A stretch of 64,000 bases of DNA from JACKDX01 sp964640175 (GTDB lineage: Bacteria; Myxococcota_A; Polyangia; Polyangiales; GCA-016699535). The notes under the pieces were generated by a model that was given only the letters and a program-made list of their open reading frames with translations, searched no databases and was not told where the DNA came from. Positions 26,314 through 35,103 of the stretch are shown here, piece after piece; position 1 is the first letter of the stretch; the number at the start of each line of letters is the position of its first letter. Location of the stretch: positions 24,709 through 88,708 of the forward strand of contig CAZXFW010000011.1 in the NCBI GenBank assembly GCA_964640175.1, in the 5' to 3' direction. The position numbers and the translations under genes are program-made.

Positions 26314-26765
26314 AGATAGGGTGGTGGATTGTAGGGAGCGTAGTGTTCCTTGTGGCATGTGCAAGTGAGACTGCATCACGCAAAACGGTTTCAGCCAGCC
26401 ATCCCGTAGAGAAGCCTATCCCCGTTGTGGAATCCCACCGGGATGGGACGATTCACCGTCAGCAGCTTAGAGTGGTTCTGGATGGTGGTCTAGGCCGATT
26501 TCTTCAAGGCGTGAGGACTGAACCCTACATCGTGCATAACAAATTCAAAGGATTCCGTATCCTGGAGTTATACCCCCGTGAGCCCGTCTTCCAAGGCGTG
26601 AGTCCCAAGGTGGGAGATGTTGTGACGCAAATCAATGGGCAGCCCATTGGCCGGCCAGAACAAGCGTTGAAGGTATGGGATAGCTTACGGGTGGCGAGTG
26701 AGCTGCGCATCGACTATTTGCGTGAGGGCGCGGCTCATGAAGCACGCTACCGCATTGTAGAATGA
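26310..26765 (+). CDS. PDZ-domain lipoprotein (GspC C-terminal-like)
   Basis: This is a 151-residue lipoprotein starting at GTG 26310, which overlaps the tmk stop (GTGA). The signal VKIGWWIVGSVVFLVACAS gives a lipobox LVAC with C17. Residues about 60-150 form a PDZ domain similar to that of type II secretion protein GspC: FRILELYPREPVFQGVSPKVGDVVTQINGQPIGRPEQAL. It lacks the membrane helix and HR domain of true GspC. It could bind a protein C-terminus at the outer membrane. The stop lies two bases from the end of the convergent SctQ-like gene. Confidence 0.78.
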   Translation: MKIGWWIVGSVVFLVACASETASRKTVSASHPVEKPIPVVESHRDGTIHRQQLRVVLDGGLGRFLQGVRTEPYIVHNKFKGFRILELYPREPVFQGVSPKVGDVVTQINGQPIGRPEQALKVWDSLRVASELRIDYLREGAAHEARYRIVE

Positions 26766-26767
26766 GG

Positions 26768-27895
26768 CTATCGCGTTAGTATTCGTACACCAAGTTCACC
26801 GTCCACGTTCACGAGTTCACCGGTGGCCAACAGCGATTCACCCGCTCGGAGAACGACTTTTGAACCCAAGGATAGCCCTGTTTGAACCACTTGGCCTGGA
26901 ATCAAAGCACTGACTTCCGAGGCTTTGAGCTTAAATCGCCCAAGCTCCACGCTTACTGCGATCGGTATAGATGCGATTGTTTCAACATCCATCGTTGAGG
27001 TTGAGGGTGGGTTGAGCTTTGCATGGGGCATGGGTGTTTCCTGGGTGATGGACGTGATGGTAATGAATCCGTCGCCTTCGGAACAGGCTGTCCATGTATA
27101 ACTTGGGTTTCCATCAAGGTGAAGCTGCAAATCCTCGGTAGCCCAGGGATCTAACGCATTGACATCCGTAGACCAGGTTCTTCCCAAAAGAACGATGTCT
27201 TGCGGCTTGAGGGAGCCAATGGTTTCACCTGTCATCGAACAGTGGGTGAGCCGAACGACCATTTCAAGTGGCACCTGTGAATGATTTTCAACGGGTGGTA
27301 GAGGAGAGCCGTGTTGAAGCAGTGCTTGCAATGCGGATTGTGGCAAATGGACTCGCGCGTAACCTTCATCGCTTCCGAGTTGTACGTGGGCGGACCATAG
27401 GAACCAGTTGGGATCGTTAGAGATAGCAAGCATGGTGGAAGGTTGAGTCAGCACACTGTGAAGTTTCCAGTCTGCCGTATGTGAAGCTAGAAGAAGGTGC
27501 GCCACCGTGTAAGCAAAGATACCTTGTTCGGTGTCGCTAAATGAAGTGAGAGGCTCCGGGATGTTTTGACCTGCTTCGCCACCAAGCACGCGGTCTATGA
27601 GGCAGGAGGCCAATCGTTTGTCGAGCTCGACTGCTATTTTAAATTGACCGTTTCGACTCTGGCACAACAAAGCCGCAATTATATCGGGCGTCAACTGTTC
27701 TGAGAGTGTCTCTTTGCCGATGAGCTCGAGTGGATAGACGGTGATTTTGACATCACACCCAGTGAGTCTACTGATCAGGTCATGCCATGCATTGAGCCGC
27801 CACCAGTTGTTAAAGGAGCGCAAGGCACGATTCAACAGCTGTGCGTCCATGGCGCTCGTTTGAACAAGGGGTGGTAATCCAGAGGGATGTTGCAT
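26768..27895 (-). CDS. SctQ/FliM-FliN-like protein with two SpoA domains
   Basis: This is a 375-residue cytoplasmic protein. The last ~70 residues (IPIAVSVELGRFKLKASEVSALIPGQVV, then GVRILTR) form a clear SpoA (FliN/SctQ C-terminal) domain. An earlier segment near residues 220-290 (VPLEMVVRLTHCSMTGETIGSLKPQDIVLL) looks like a first SpoA domain, which fits type III secretion SctQ better than FliN. Such proteins build the cytoplasmic C-ring or pods. No other type III secretion or flagellar gene is in the window. I start at ATG 27895, with AGGA 11 bases upstream; 27943 and 27850 are alternatives. The divergent Ser/Thr kinase starts 77 bases away. Confidence 0.8.
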   Translation of the reverse strand: MQHPSGLPPLVQTSAMDAQLLNRALRSFNNWWRLNAWHDLISRLTGCDVKITVYPLELIGKETLSEQLTPDIIAALLCQSRNGQFKIAVELDKRLASCLIDRVLGGEAGQNIPEPLTSFSDTEQGIFAYTVAHLLLASHTADWKLHSVLTQPSTMLAISNDPNWFLWSAHVQLGSDEGYARVHLPQSALQALLQHGSPLPPVENHSQVPLEMVVRLTHCSMTGETIGSLKPQDIVLLGRTWSTDVNALDPWATEDLQLHLDGNPSYTWTACSEGDGFITITSITQETPMPHAKLNPPSTSTMDVETIASIPIAVSVELGRFKLKASEVSALIPGQVVQTGLSLGSKVVLRAGESLLATGELVNVDGELGVRILTR

Positions 27896-27934
27896 TACAG
27901 TGTGGTTCCTACCTCGGCTGAGGCTGTCAGATCC

Positions 27935-27963
27935 ATGACCCATGGCGCTCAGGATGATACAAT
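27935..27963 (+). promoter_or_regulatory. Possible promoter of the Ser/Thr kinase gene
   Basis: ATGACC (27935-27940, four of six -35 matches) and TACAAT (27958-27963, five of six -10 matches) are separated by 17 bases. Transcription would begin near 27970, only a few bases before the kinase ATG at 27973, giving a very short leader. GGAG at 27967-27970 would then not be usable from this start. Confidence 0.32.
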
Positions 27964-27972
27964 CTGGAGCCT

Positions 27973-29016
27973 ATGCCCGTCGATCCTTACATAGGACACG
28001 ATATTAACGGTCAATACCGCATTGTTGGGCGTATTGGCACCGGTGGTATGGGAGCGGTCTACAAGGCAGAACAGCCTTCCATGAATCGCTATGTGGCCGT
28101 CAAAATTCTTCACAAGCGGTACGTGTCTCGTGCGGACTTGATGTCGAGGTTTCGAAGGGAGGCTCGTGCGATGAGTCACCTATCACATCCAAACATTGCC
28201 CGTGTGTATATGTACGGTGAGCTGGAAGATGGTTCTGCATACATTGTGATGGAGCTTCTAGAGGGAAGCAATGTTGCCAGGGCTGTACAAAAACACGGCC
28301 CAATGGAACCAGCGCGTGCGATTCGTATCATGGTACAAGTGTGTGAAGCTTTAGAAGAAGCGCACCGTGCAGGTATGGTGCACCGGGATCTCAAGCCTGA
28401 GAACATTTTTCTTTGCAACGATCAGGAACGAACTGATTTCCCTAAATTGTTGGATTTCGGCTTAGCAAAAGTGACGGAGCGTGAATTGCAACCCGGATCA
28501 GTATTTCTGACACGTGAGGGGGCTATTTTTGGTACGCCGGAGTTCATGAGCCCCGAGCAAGCTCAGGGTAAAGTGTTAGACGCGCGTTCGGACATCTATT
28601 CTCTGAGCGTGATTTTGTATGAAATGCTAACGGGAGAGTTGCCTTTTTATGCAGGGCAAGCTGCAGAATACATGAAGCGGCACGTCTACGATCCGCCTAT
28701 CCCTCTTCGTAAACGGGCTCCAGAGCGCGTGTTTCCTCCAGCTCTCGAAGAAGTGATAGCCAGGGCGATGGAAAAAGATCCCAAAGATCGGTTTCAGTCT
28801 GCTCAGGATTTTGCCCGTGCGCTTCAAGCGTGCCTTGAGCCGAATGGCGGCCGTACAAAAGTTCACCCTAAGGGAGCGAGCTTTTATGGAGCCACTGGCA
28901 AACCGGCGTCTCGGTTTTCGTTGACTCAGGGCTCGATTGCGATGTGGCGTTGGTTTGCGATTTCCGCCGTGGTGATTGCGATTGTAGGATTGTTAGTTTA
29001 TTGGCTTAACCGTTAA
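27973..29016 (+). CDS. Membrane-anchored eukaryotic-like Ser/Thr protein kinase
   Basis: This is a 347-residue Hanks-type kinase. The catalytic domain (about 16-280) has the G-loop GTGGMGAVYKA at 22-32, K44 in VAVKIL, alpha-C Glu in RREARAM, HRDLKPEN with D139, DFG with D161 and the activation-loop end GTPEFMSPEQ. All catalytic residues are present, so it should be active, probably by autophosphorylation. A linker of about 40 residues and a single transmembrane helix near the end (WFAISAVVIAIVGLLVYWL) follow, leaving just three residues outside. There is no extracellular sensor, so input must come from inside or from the membrane. The 3' end overlaps the convergent M15-like gene by 24 bases. 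Confidence 0.95.
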   Translation: MPVDPYIGHDINGQYRIVGRIGTGGMGAVYKAEQPSMNRYVAVKILHKRYVSRADLMSRFRREARAMSHLSHPNIARVYMYGELEDGSAYIVMELLEGSNVARAVQKHGPMEPARAIRIMVQVCEALEEAHRAGMVHRDLKPENIFLCNDQERTDFPKLLDFGLAKVTERELQPGSVFLTREGAIFGTPEFMSPEQAQGKVLDARSDIYSLSVILYEMLTGELPFYAGQAAEYMKRHVYDPPIPLRKRAPERVFPPALEEVIARAMEKDPKDRFQSAQDFARALQACLEPNGGRTKVHPKGASFYGATGKPASRFSLTQGSIAMWRWFAISAVVIAIVGLLVYWLNR

Positions 29017-29871
29017 CTCGGGCAAAGGCGTGTTGCCAGGTGTGGTGTCATCCGCTGCGCTTGGCAACGTAGAATCTCCGAGGTCAGGGGGAATGACGCC
29101 ACGCTTACGGGCTTGCCGATCCATGATACTGGCTTGTTTTTTGAGGATAGGAGTGACTCGAGACGGCTGGTCTGGTCCGGAACGATCGATCCAGAAAAAG
29201 CTTTTGTCACGCACATCCAAGTGTACAAATCCACTGACAGGGTAAAGTCCAACCCCTACAAATCCTTGGGTGCGCAAATAGTGTGCAAGCTGACGATCAG
29301 AGACACCGGGAAGCACCATATCGATAGCGCGTCCTTGTTGATGCCGACTGGTATCGCTGTTGGCGCGAAATCCGCTAATTACCCACGCAAAAGGCACTCC
29401 AAAGTGTCGCAGGGCTTGATAGACAAGGTTGAGTAATCTTGGATGGACGGGGTGAGTCGAGTGATCTTTTTGCCAAGCCATCGCAGTTTCAGCTTTGATC
29501 ATTTCTTCGTTGGAAAAGTCGCCGAATTCAGACGACGGCTGAAGCACAACGCGTGCATTTTCTCCGACAGGGGCCAAGATCAGTGGTGGCATTGCCTCGC
29601 GTTGAAAAGCACGCCTTTCAGCGAGGGGGGCCTTGTAATGCCACTTGTTACGTAATCGACGGTAGTTGCTATTGAGTTTGGCGTGCTTCGTGTGCTTTTT
29701 GGATCTGGTCCGTGCGCGTTTGGAGCGTGTCGTGCGGAAAGAGGTGTTGTGTGCAGTTTTTCTGACTTCGTGAACAGGAGCGTTTGGTGTTCGCGATTGG
29801 GCATACGCAAGCGAAATTGGGACAAGAAGCGTGGCTAGGGCCATCCAACCGACCCAATGCTGACATTTCAT
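28993..29871 (-). CDS. Exported M15-like peptidase (DUF882/YcbK-like) with a basic linker
   Basis: This 292-residue protein probably acts on peptidoglycan cross-links. I start at ATG 29871, one base after the rnc stop; it gives a signal peptide (ending SLAYAQ). Residues about 30-80 are very basic (HNTSFRTTRSKRARTRSKKHT). The C-terminal half holds the M15/DUF882 motifs: VISGFRANSDTSRHQQGRAIDMVL with the zinc His and Asp, then GVGLYPVSGFVHLDVRD with the second His. The zinc site looks complete. The C-terminal tail is low complexity. The 3' end overlaps the convergent kinase gene. It is probably in one transcript with rnc. Confidence 0.84.
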   Translation of the reverse strand: MKCQHWVGWMALATLLVPISLAYAQSRTPNAPVHEVRKTAHNTSFRTTRSKRARTRSKKHTKHAKLNSNYRRLRNKWHYKAPLAERRAFQREAMPPLILAPVGENARVVLQPSSEFGDFSNEEMIKAETAMAWQKDHSTHPVHPRLLNLVYQALRHFGVPFAWVISGFRANSDTSRHQQGRAIDMVLPGVSDRQLAHYLRTQGFVGVGLYPVSGFVHLDVRDKSFFWIDRSGPDQPSRVTPILKKQASIMDRQARKRGVIPPDLGDSTLPSAADDTTPGNTPLPELTVKPIN

Positions 29872-29872
29872 G

Positions 29873-30604
29873 TCACGCAAGACTGCCCTGAGGGTCATTC
29901 AAGGGAGCGTCGGATGGAGAGTTCTGAAGTACGGCTTGAGCTGCAGCTTGTTCAGCATCTATTTTAGAGCGACCTTGACCCTGACTCACGATACGCTCGC
30001 CTACAATCATAGCAACCTGAAAGGTTTTGGCATGATCCGGTCCTTCGGTAGAGATGAGTTCGTAGCGGGGTGCAGGTTGCCCCTTTGCTTGAAACCATTC
30101 TTGCGCGCGGGATTTAAAGTCTTCTGCGCCAGGTGAACTGTTGTTCAAATGATCCTGAAACAACGTGCGACCACAAACCAGGGCTGCCTCAAGTCCACCA
30201 TCCAAGTAAATGGCGCCAAAACACGCTTCGAGCGCGTTGGAAAGTAATCTAGGCTTTTGCCTGCCACCGGAACGCTCTTCTCCACGGCCTAGTTTCAAAC
30301 AAGTCCCTAAGTTGATGGCTTGAGCAACCGCAAATAACCCGCGTTCGCTGACTAGGTCTGCGCGGCGCCGCGTCAACTCGCCTTCAGGTGCATGCGGGTA
30401 GCACTCCCACAGCAATGAAGAGATGACAATCGATAGCACTGCGTCTCCAAGGAATTCCAAACGTTCGTTGTCTGTGAGGGAGTCATGGCGATATTCGTTG
30501 GCAAAGGAACGGTGGGTTAAAGCCGTAGTCAGTAATGCGACGTTTTGGAATCGGTAACCCAAAGCCGTCTGGCAGGCATCCATAAGGGGGGTTATGTCAA
30601 TCAT
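29873..30604 (-). CDS. rnc: Ribonuclease III
   Basis: This 243-residue endonuclease cleaves double-stranded RNA, including rRNA precursors. The nuclease signature NERLEFLGDAVL is at 46-57 with the catalytic Glu and Asp; LLSNALEACFGAIYLDGG holds the third metal-site region. The C-terminal double-stranded RNA-binding domain runs from about 155 (DFKSRAQEWFQAKGQPAPRYELISTEGPDHAKTFQ, then GQGRSKIDAEQAAAQAVL). I chose ATG 30604; a TTG at 30619 would add five residues. The tRNA-Leu gene ends 20 bases upstream on the same strand without a terminator between, so the two are probably cotranscribed. Confidence 0.96.
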   Translation of the reverse strand: MIDITPLMDACQTALGYRFQNVALLTTALTHRSFANEYRHDSLTDNERLEFLGDAVLSIVISSLLWECYPHAPEGELTRRRADLVSERGLFAVAQAINLGTCLKLGRGEERSGGRQKPRLLSNALEACFGAIYLDGGLEAALVCGRTLFQDHLNNSSPGAEDFKSRAQEWFQAKGQPAPRYELISTEGPDHAKTFQVAMIVGERIVSQGQGRSKIDAEQAAAQAVLQNSPSDAPLNDPQGSLA

Positions 30605-30624
30605 AATGGAGCAACCCAATGGAG

Positions 30625-30708
30625 TGCGAGGGGCGGGACTTGAACCCGCACACCCTTTCGAGCACCAGAACCTAAATCTGGCGCGTCTGCCAATTCCGCC
30701 ACCCTCGC
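30625..30708 (-). tRNA. tRNA-Leu (UAG anticodon)
   Basis: The minus strand folds into a full class II tRNA of 84 bases. The acceptor stem is GCGAGGG with CCCTCGC and an unpaired A (discriminator). The anticodon stem is CCAGA/TCTGG with loop TTTAGGT, anticodon TAG. The long variable arm (GTGCTCGAAAGGGTGT) is as expected for Leu. CCA is not encoded. A promoter lies just upstream and rnc follows. Confidence 0.96.
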
Positions 30709-30717
30709 GCGGCCCTT

Positions 30718-30746
30718 TTTGTCGACATTGTTGAGACTCATGTCAA
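30718..30746 (-). promoter_or_regulatory. Promoter of tRNA-Leu (and probably rnc)
   Basis: On the minus strand a perfect -35 TTGACA (30741-30746) is followed after 17 bases by GACAAA (30718-30723), a weak -10. The start would fall near 30711, three bases before the mature tRNA 5' end. The pattern of strong -35 and very short leader suits a tRNA gene. Confidence 0.45.
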
Positions 30747-30847
30747 GCTCTTCCGTAATTTAGCATGAGATTTCAGTTTCGCATTGATCTCAGACCATCC
30801 TCCAGTATAGTGAAGGCCCAAAGCGGCAATCGTGGCGGGGGTTCGTT

Positions 30848-32509
30848 TTGAAGCGTACCAAGTTTATTTTTATAACGGGCGGTGTGGTCAGCTCCATTGG
30901 CAAGGGGCTTGCCTCTGCTTCCATTGGAGCACTTATGGAAGCACGGGGCTTAAAAGTCACCCATCTTAAGATGGATCCGTACATCAACGTGGATCCAGGA
31001 ACGATGTCGCCGTTTCAACATGGTGAGGTGTTTGTCACTGAAGATGGCGCAGAGACCGATCTTGACCTCGGTCATTATGAGCGTTTCACGTCTGCTAAAA
31101 TGACCCGTGCCAACAATTTCACGACTGGTCGCATTTACGATGCGGTGATTTCGAAAGAAAGGCGTGGCGAATATCTTGGCGCGACTATCCAAGTGATTCC
31201 CCATATTACGGATGAAATCAAAGCGCGTGCGCTGGAAGCGGCTGCCAAGTCCGATGTCGCGATCGTAGAAATTGGCGGTACGGTGGGTGATATTGAGTCG
31301 TTGCCATTTTTGGAGGCGGTGCGTCAGCTTCGCATCGATCTGGGCGCTCAAAATTCTGTATGCGTGCATGTCACATTGGTGCCTTATATTGCGGCTGCGG
31401 GTGAGCTCAAAACAAAGCCAACTCAACATTCAGTCAAAGAGCTTTTAGCGCTTGGGATCCAGCCTGAAATACTTATCTGCCGGGTGGATCGCATGTTGTC
31501 CCGATCCCTGAAGGAGAAAATCGCACATTTCACTAACGTTCCGGTGGATTGTGTGGTGGCCGCGCGTGATGTGTCGGTGATTTACGCATTGCCTATTGCG
31601 TTGCATCAGGAAGGGCTCGACGATCGCATCGTGGATCGTCTGAACATTTGGTCACGGCAGCCTGATCTTGAAAACTGGCATCGCACGGTTGAACGCCTCA
31701 AAGATCCTGTCCGCGGTAAAGTTTCCATTGCGGTAGTCGGCAAATACGTTGATTTACGAGACTCGTACAAATCGCTTCACGAGGCCTTGGTACATGGTGG
31801 CTTGGCGAACGATGTGCAGGTTGAGCTTTGTTACGTGGATAGCGAAGATTTGCAGGGGAAGGACGTGGAAGAGGTGCTTGGGCAGCACCATGCCGTGTTG
31901 GTCCCAGGCGGGTTTGGCGATCGTGGTTCCGAGGGTAAAATACAGGCCATTCAATTTGCTCGTGAAAACGGGATTCCATTTTTTGGAATATGTCTTGGTA
32001 TGCAAATGGCGATTGTCGACTATGCGCGGCATTGTTGTGGGCTTCAGGGCGCCAATAGCGTTGAATTTGATGCAGAACCTTTGCATCCGGTGATTCACCT
32101 GATGTCAGAACAGCAAGGGATCAAAGACAAAGGAGGCACCATGCGGCTTGGAGCGTATCCTTGTGTGCTGAGCCCTGACTCCTTGGCGTATGAAATTTAT
32201 GGGCGCAAACGTATCAGTGAGAGACATCGGCATCGATTTGAAGTGAACAATCTCTATCGGCCACAGCTTGAAGAAGCAGGCCTTGTGTTAAGCGGAGTTT
32301 CTCCGGATAGCAAGTTGGTCGAGATGATTGAACTTCCAGGGCATCCTTACTTTGTGGGCTGTCAGTTTCATCCCGAGTTCAAGTCTAAACCCCATGCGCC
32401 GCATCCACTGTTTGTGCGTTTTATTCAGGCTGCTGTGGCGCATCGGGAGCTTAGCCCGCAGGCACGGCGCCAAACGGAGCATCCTAGTTCAGCCGACGTT
32501 GTCCATTGA
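30848..32509 (+). CDS. pyrG: CTP synthase
   Basis: This 553-residue enzyme makes CTP from UTP using glutamine and ATP. The N-terminal synthase domain begins FITGGVVSSIGKGLASASIGALMEARG and has KMDPYINVDPGTMSPFQHGEVFVTEDGAETDLDLGHYERF. The glutaminase domain starts near residue 290, with the catalytic Cys in FFGICLGMQ and HPEFKSKPHAP near the end. The start is TTG 30848, set by homology with the family's usual N-terminus (MKRTKFIFITGG) and by GGGGG just upstream. Full length; an extra ~20-residue basic tail is present. Confidence 0.98.
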   Translation: MKRTKFIFITGGVVSSIGKGLASASIGALMEARGLKVTHLKMDPYINVDPGTMSPFQHGEVFVTEDGAETDLDLGHYERFTSAKMTRANNFTTGRIYDAVISKERRGEYLGATIQVIPHITDEIKARALEAAAKSDVAIVEIGGTVGDIESLPFLEAVRQLRIDLGAQNSVCVHVTLVPYIAAAGELKTKPTQHSVKELLALGIQPEILICRVDRMLSRSLKEKIAHFTNVPVDCVVAARDVSVIYALPIALHQEGLDDRIVDRLNIWSRQPDLENWHRTVERLKDPVRGKVSIAVVGKYVDLRDSYKSLHEALVHGGLANDVQVELCYVDSEDLQGKDVEEVLGQHHAVLVPGGFGDRGSEGKIQAIQFARENGIPFFGICLGMQMAIVDYARHCCGLQGANSVEFDAEPLHPVIHLMSEQQGIKDKGGTMRLGAYPCVLSPDSLAYEIYGRKRISERHRHRFEVNNLYRPQLEEAGLVLSGVSPDSKLVEMIELPGHPYFVGCQFHPEFKSKPHAPHPLFVRFIQAAVAHRELSPQARRQTEHPSSADVVH

Positions 32510-32679
32510 TGCGTCTCATAACGCAGCTATGACACCTCTGTCATGGCTCAAGGCGCTTCTGTGCCAGAGGGCTCAAGGGCTATCTGGTCATGTGCTTAGA
32601 TTTCAGGCATATGTTTAGGGTGAGCAGCCGTTGATGTTGGCATGCCTTATGCAATTAAGACGAATGACGTGGTGGTGTC

Positions 32680-33498
32680 ATGTGGGTGGCTTGGAAGCGT
32701 AAGTACAAAAGGTGGCAGGTTGTTGTGGGGTGTCTTCTGGTGTTTGCAGGATTTAATATGTCCTGTGCGGATGACAGTGATAAACCTCAAGAGAAGGCCG
32801 TTACAGAAGACGCTGACTATGAGGCCACTTCTGGGGTTCGCGTAGCCACCGCACCGAACGACTATTCGGATACTCCGAATGCGATTCGTCCTGAGTGTCC
32901 TGTCGCTGAGTGTGATCCGAGGAAACAGGATTGTGCGGCAGGGACCTGCAGTCTTAAGGAAGATGCTACGGTGTGTTTAACCTCTATGGGCGATACACCA
33001 GAGGGCCAGGCATGCACGACTTCGTCAGAATGCGAACCAGACCTTGCATGTTTTAAAACGAAACAAGGGAACCGTTGTCAGCGAATTTGTTGTCCGGGCA
33101 ATGATGATCCTTGTGCGGACAATCAAAAATGTGGCGGTTCCGGACAGCTTGTGGAAGGTTCTGAAACCTTAGCGTGGGGCTTTTGCACTTCAATGGTCGA
33201 AGGCTGTGAAGTATTTAATGCTCAAGAGAGCTGCGAGCTAGGCGAGGCGTGTTATATCACATCTGCTCAGGGGGATACCGCGTGTTTGCGGCAGGGCACG
33301 GCCAGCGAAGGCGAGACGTGTGCGTACGAAGGGAATGCTGTCCAAAACGTGTGCGCTTCCGGCATGGTCTGTGTGGCAGGAATGACATGTCAGAACTTAT
33401 GCCAGCTTGGCGATGACGTGGATCACGGCTGTAATGACAAATCAAACGCGTGTGTGGCCGTTTCGTTTGCGCCTGAACATATCGGCTTATGTATGTAG
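32680..33498 (+). CDS. Cys-rich secreted protein, probable lipoprotein
   Basis: This 272-residue protein begins with a basic N-terminus and a hydrophobic stretch (VVVGCLLVFAGFNMSC) followed by ADDSD; the site FNMSC is a weak lipobox. About 25 Cys are spread through residues 65-265 in patterns such as CTTSSECEPDLACFKTKQGNRCQRICC, typical of Cys-rich extracellular modules in myxobacteria, where they form disulfides. It resembles a set of repeats of about 45 residues, not clearly any named family. No ribosome site is obvious; GGTGG precedes the ATG. Gene neighbours do not reveal its role. Confidence 0.68.
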   Translation: MWVAWKRKYKRWQVVVGCLLVFAGFNMSCADDSDKPQEKAVTEDADYEATSGVRVATAPNDYSDTPNAIRPECPVAECDPRKQDCAAGTCSLKEDATVCLTSMGDTPEGQACTTSSECEPDLACFKTKQGNRCQRICCPGNDDPCADNQKCGGSGQLVEGSETLAWGFCTSMVEGCEVFNAQESCELGEACYITSAQGDTACLRQGTASEGETCAYEGNAVQNVCASGMVCVAGMTCQNLCQLGDDVDHGCNDKSNACVAVSFAPEHIGLCM

Positions 33499-33592
33499 GC
33501 ACCCGTGTTTAGGCAATCTTCAAAGTCACCTTGGCGGGTTTTGACTTCGGGAACTGTCGTTCCATTTTTGATGATAAGGACGGGTAAAGGTA

Positions 33593-35095
33593 CTATTCCG
33601 CAAACACCGCACGCCCTTGAGCCCAGCTGCGTAGTGTTTGAATTTTTTCTGCCATGGTGACAGACAGTGGGCGGGTGGTGTTGATTTCAGACTCTAAGTG
33701 GTGCTGGGTGAGACTTGTGTTTTCGGAAAAGGCAGCATACAGCGAAGAAACGACAGCTTGTTCGAGTTCGGCACCGCTAAACCCTTCTGTTAACTCACTG
33801 AGCCGATCCAAGTCCAAAGCATCTAGAGCATGCCCACGTCGACGAATGTGCAACTCAAGAATCTGACGACGGATGTGAGCTTTGGGAAGATCTACGAAAA
33901 AAATTTCATCGAAGCGACCTTTACGCATCAGTTCCGGAGGCAACTCTGAGATGTTGTTTGAAGTTGCTATGACAAACACTTCTGCTTGTTTGTCCTGCAT
34001 CCAAGACAGCAATGTTCCAAAAATACGAGAAGAGACCCCCCCATCTTGGCCATGAGCTTGTCCAAATGCTTTTTCAATCTCGTCGATCCATAGAACGATA
34101 GGTGCCATGGCTTCTGCGGTCTCAATGGCACGCTTTAGATTTTTCTCACTTTCTCCCACATATTTTTGATAGAGATTAGAAGGGTCAAGCCGGACTAAAG
34201 GAAGCCCCCATTCTGCTGCCACGGCTTTTGCACACAGGCTTTTTCCGCAGCCTTGGACGCCAAACAACAAAATGCCTTTTGGGGCCGATAACCCAAATTG
34301 GCGCGCGCGCTCAGTGTCGGAAAAGATTTTGGAGCGTTTTTGTAGCCATTGTTTAAGAGCATCCAATCCTGCAATGTCGCCGAATTTGTCTTGAGTAGGG
34401 AAAAACTCCAATACGCCTGAACGTTCGATCGTTTCTTCTTTGGCCTTAAGCACGTGGCTCAACGTCTCTTGGTCAAAACGCTGCGTTTCTACGACGGCCT
34501 TGGTGATGATTTTTTGAACTTCCAACAAAGACAGGCCTCGCAATCCATTTAGCAATTGGTTGACTCCCGCTTGATCGAGTGTGACGGCAACCGGCATGCG
34601 TTGGCGTAAGTCGCGTAGAAGGTCATTTAGATAGAGGTAATAGTCTTGTTTGGAAGGTGGGCGTAACTTGACTCGTGTAAAGAGGTGTTCGAGTTCTTCT
34701 GGGAGATCGGGATGGGTACCTGTTGCAATCAAGGCTGCGCGATGATGTATGAATTTTTCATGCAGTTCTTTGAGGCGTGAAATGATCTCATTTCGATCAA
34801 CATGAGCTAAAAAATCTTGAAAATAATACACCGCTTCAAGGTTTGAGCTAAGCAAATGTTCGATGGCTTGAGCGGGGGCAGACGTTCCGTAGATGGGTTT
34901 TTGATTGGCGCCGTTGCGCATGAGGCCTTTGTGAAACTTCCAGACAAAAAATGGGATTTTGTGACGGTCCGCCAAGTGTTCAAGGAGCTTTGATGCACGT
35001 TGGTCATCCAGTGTCTCTAAGAGGATCAGCGGGTGGTGCGCCTTGATGAGCAATGCAATGTCATCAAGCTGGTCTAGAGGCGCTGCGTTTTTCAT
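33593..35095 (-). CDS. AAA+ ATPase, Ycf46-like
   Basis: This is a 500-residue protein. Residues about 1-240 form the N-terminal domain found in the cyanobacterial and proteobacterial Ycf46 type (LLIKAHHPLILLETLDDQRA; VYYFQDFLAH). The AAA+ core follows: Walker A GVQGCGKS near 275, Walker B VLWIDEIEKAF near 335, then ATSNNISELPPELMRKGRFDEIF with sensor and Arg-finger residues. The C-terminal helical lid is present. Ycf46 is linked to CO2 uptake and photosynthesis in cyanobacteria, but elsewhere its role is unclear. The gene starts eight bases after the mlaD-like gene, so it belongs to the same operon. Confidence 0.88.
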   Translation of the reverse strand: MKNAAPLDQLDDIALLIKAHHPLILLETLDDQRASKLLEHLADRHKIPFFVWKFHKGLMRNGANQKPIYGTSAPAQAIEHLLSSNLEAVYYFQDFLAHVDRNEIISRLKELHEKFIHHRAALIATGTHPDLPEELEHLFTRVKLRPPSKQDYYLYLNDLLRDLRQRMPVAVTLDQAGVNQLLNGLRGLSLLEVQKIITKAVVETQRFDQETLSHVLKAKEETIERSGVLEFFPTQDKFGDIAGLDALKQWLQKRSKIFSDTERARQFGLSAPKGILLFGVQGCGKSLCAKAVAAEWGLPLVRLDPSNLYQKYVGESEKNLKRAIETAEAMAPIVLWIDEIEKAFGQAHGQDGGVSSRIFGTLLSWMQDKQAEVFVIATSNNISELPPELMRKGRFDEIFFVDLPKAHIRRQILELHIRRRGHALDALDLDRLSELTEGFSGAELEQAVVSSLYAAFSENTSLTQHHLESEINTTRPLSVTMAEKIQTLRSWAQGRAVFAE

Positions 35096-35103
35096 GAAAC
35101 GGA

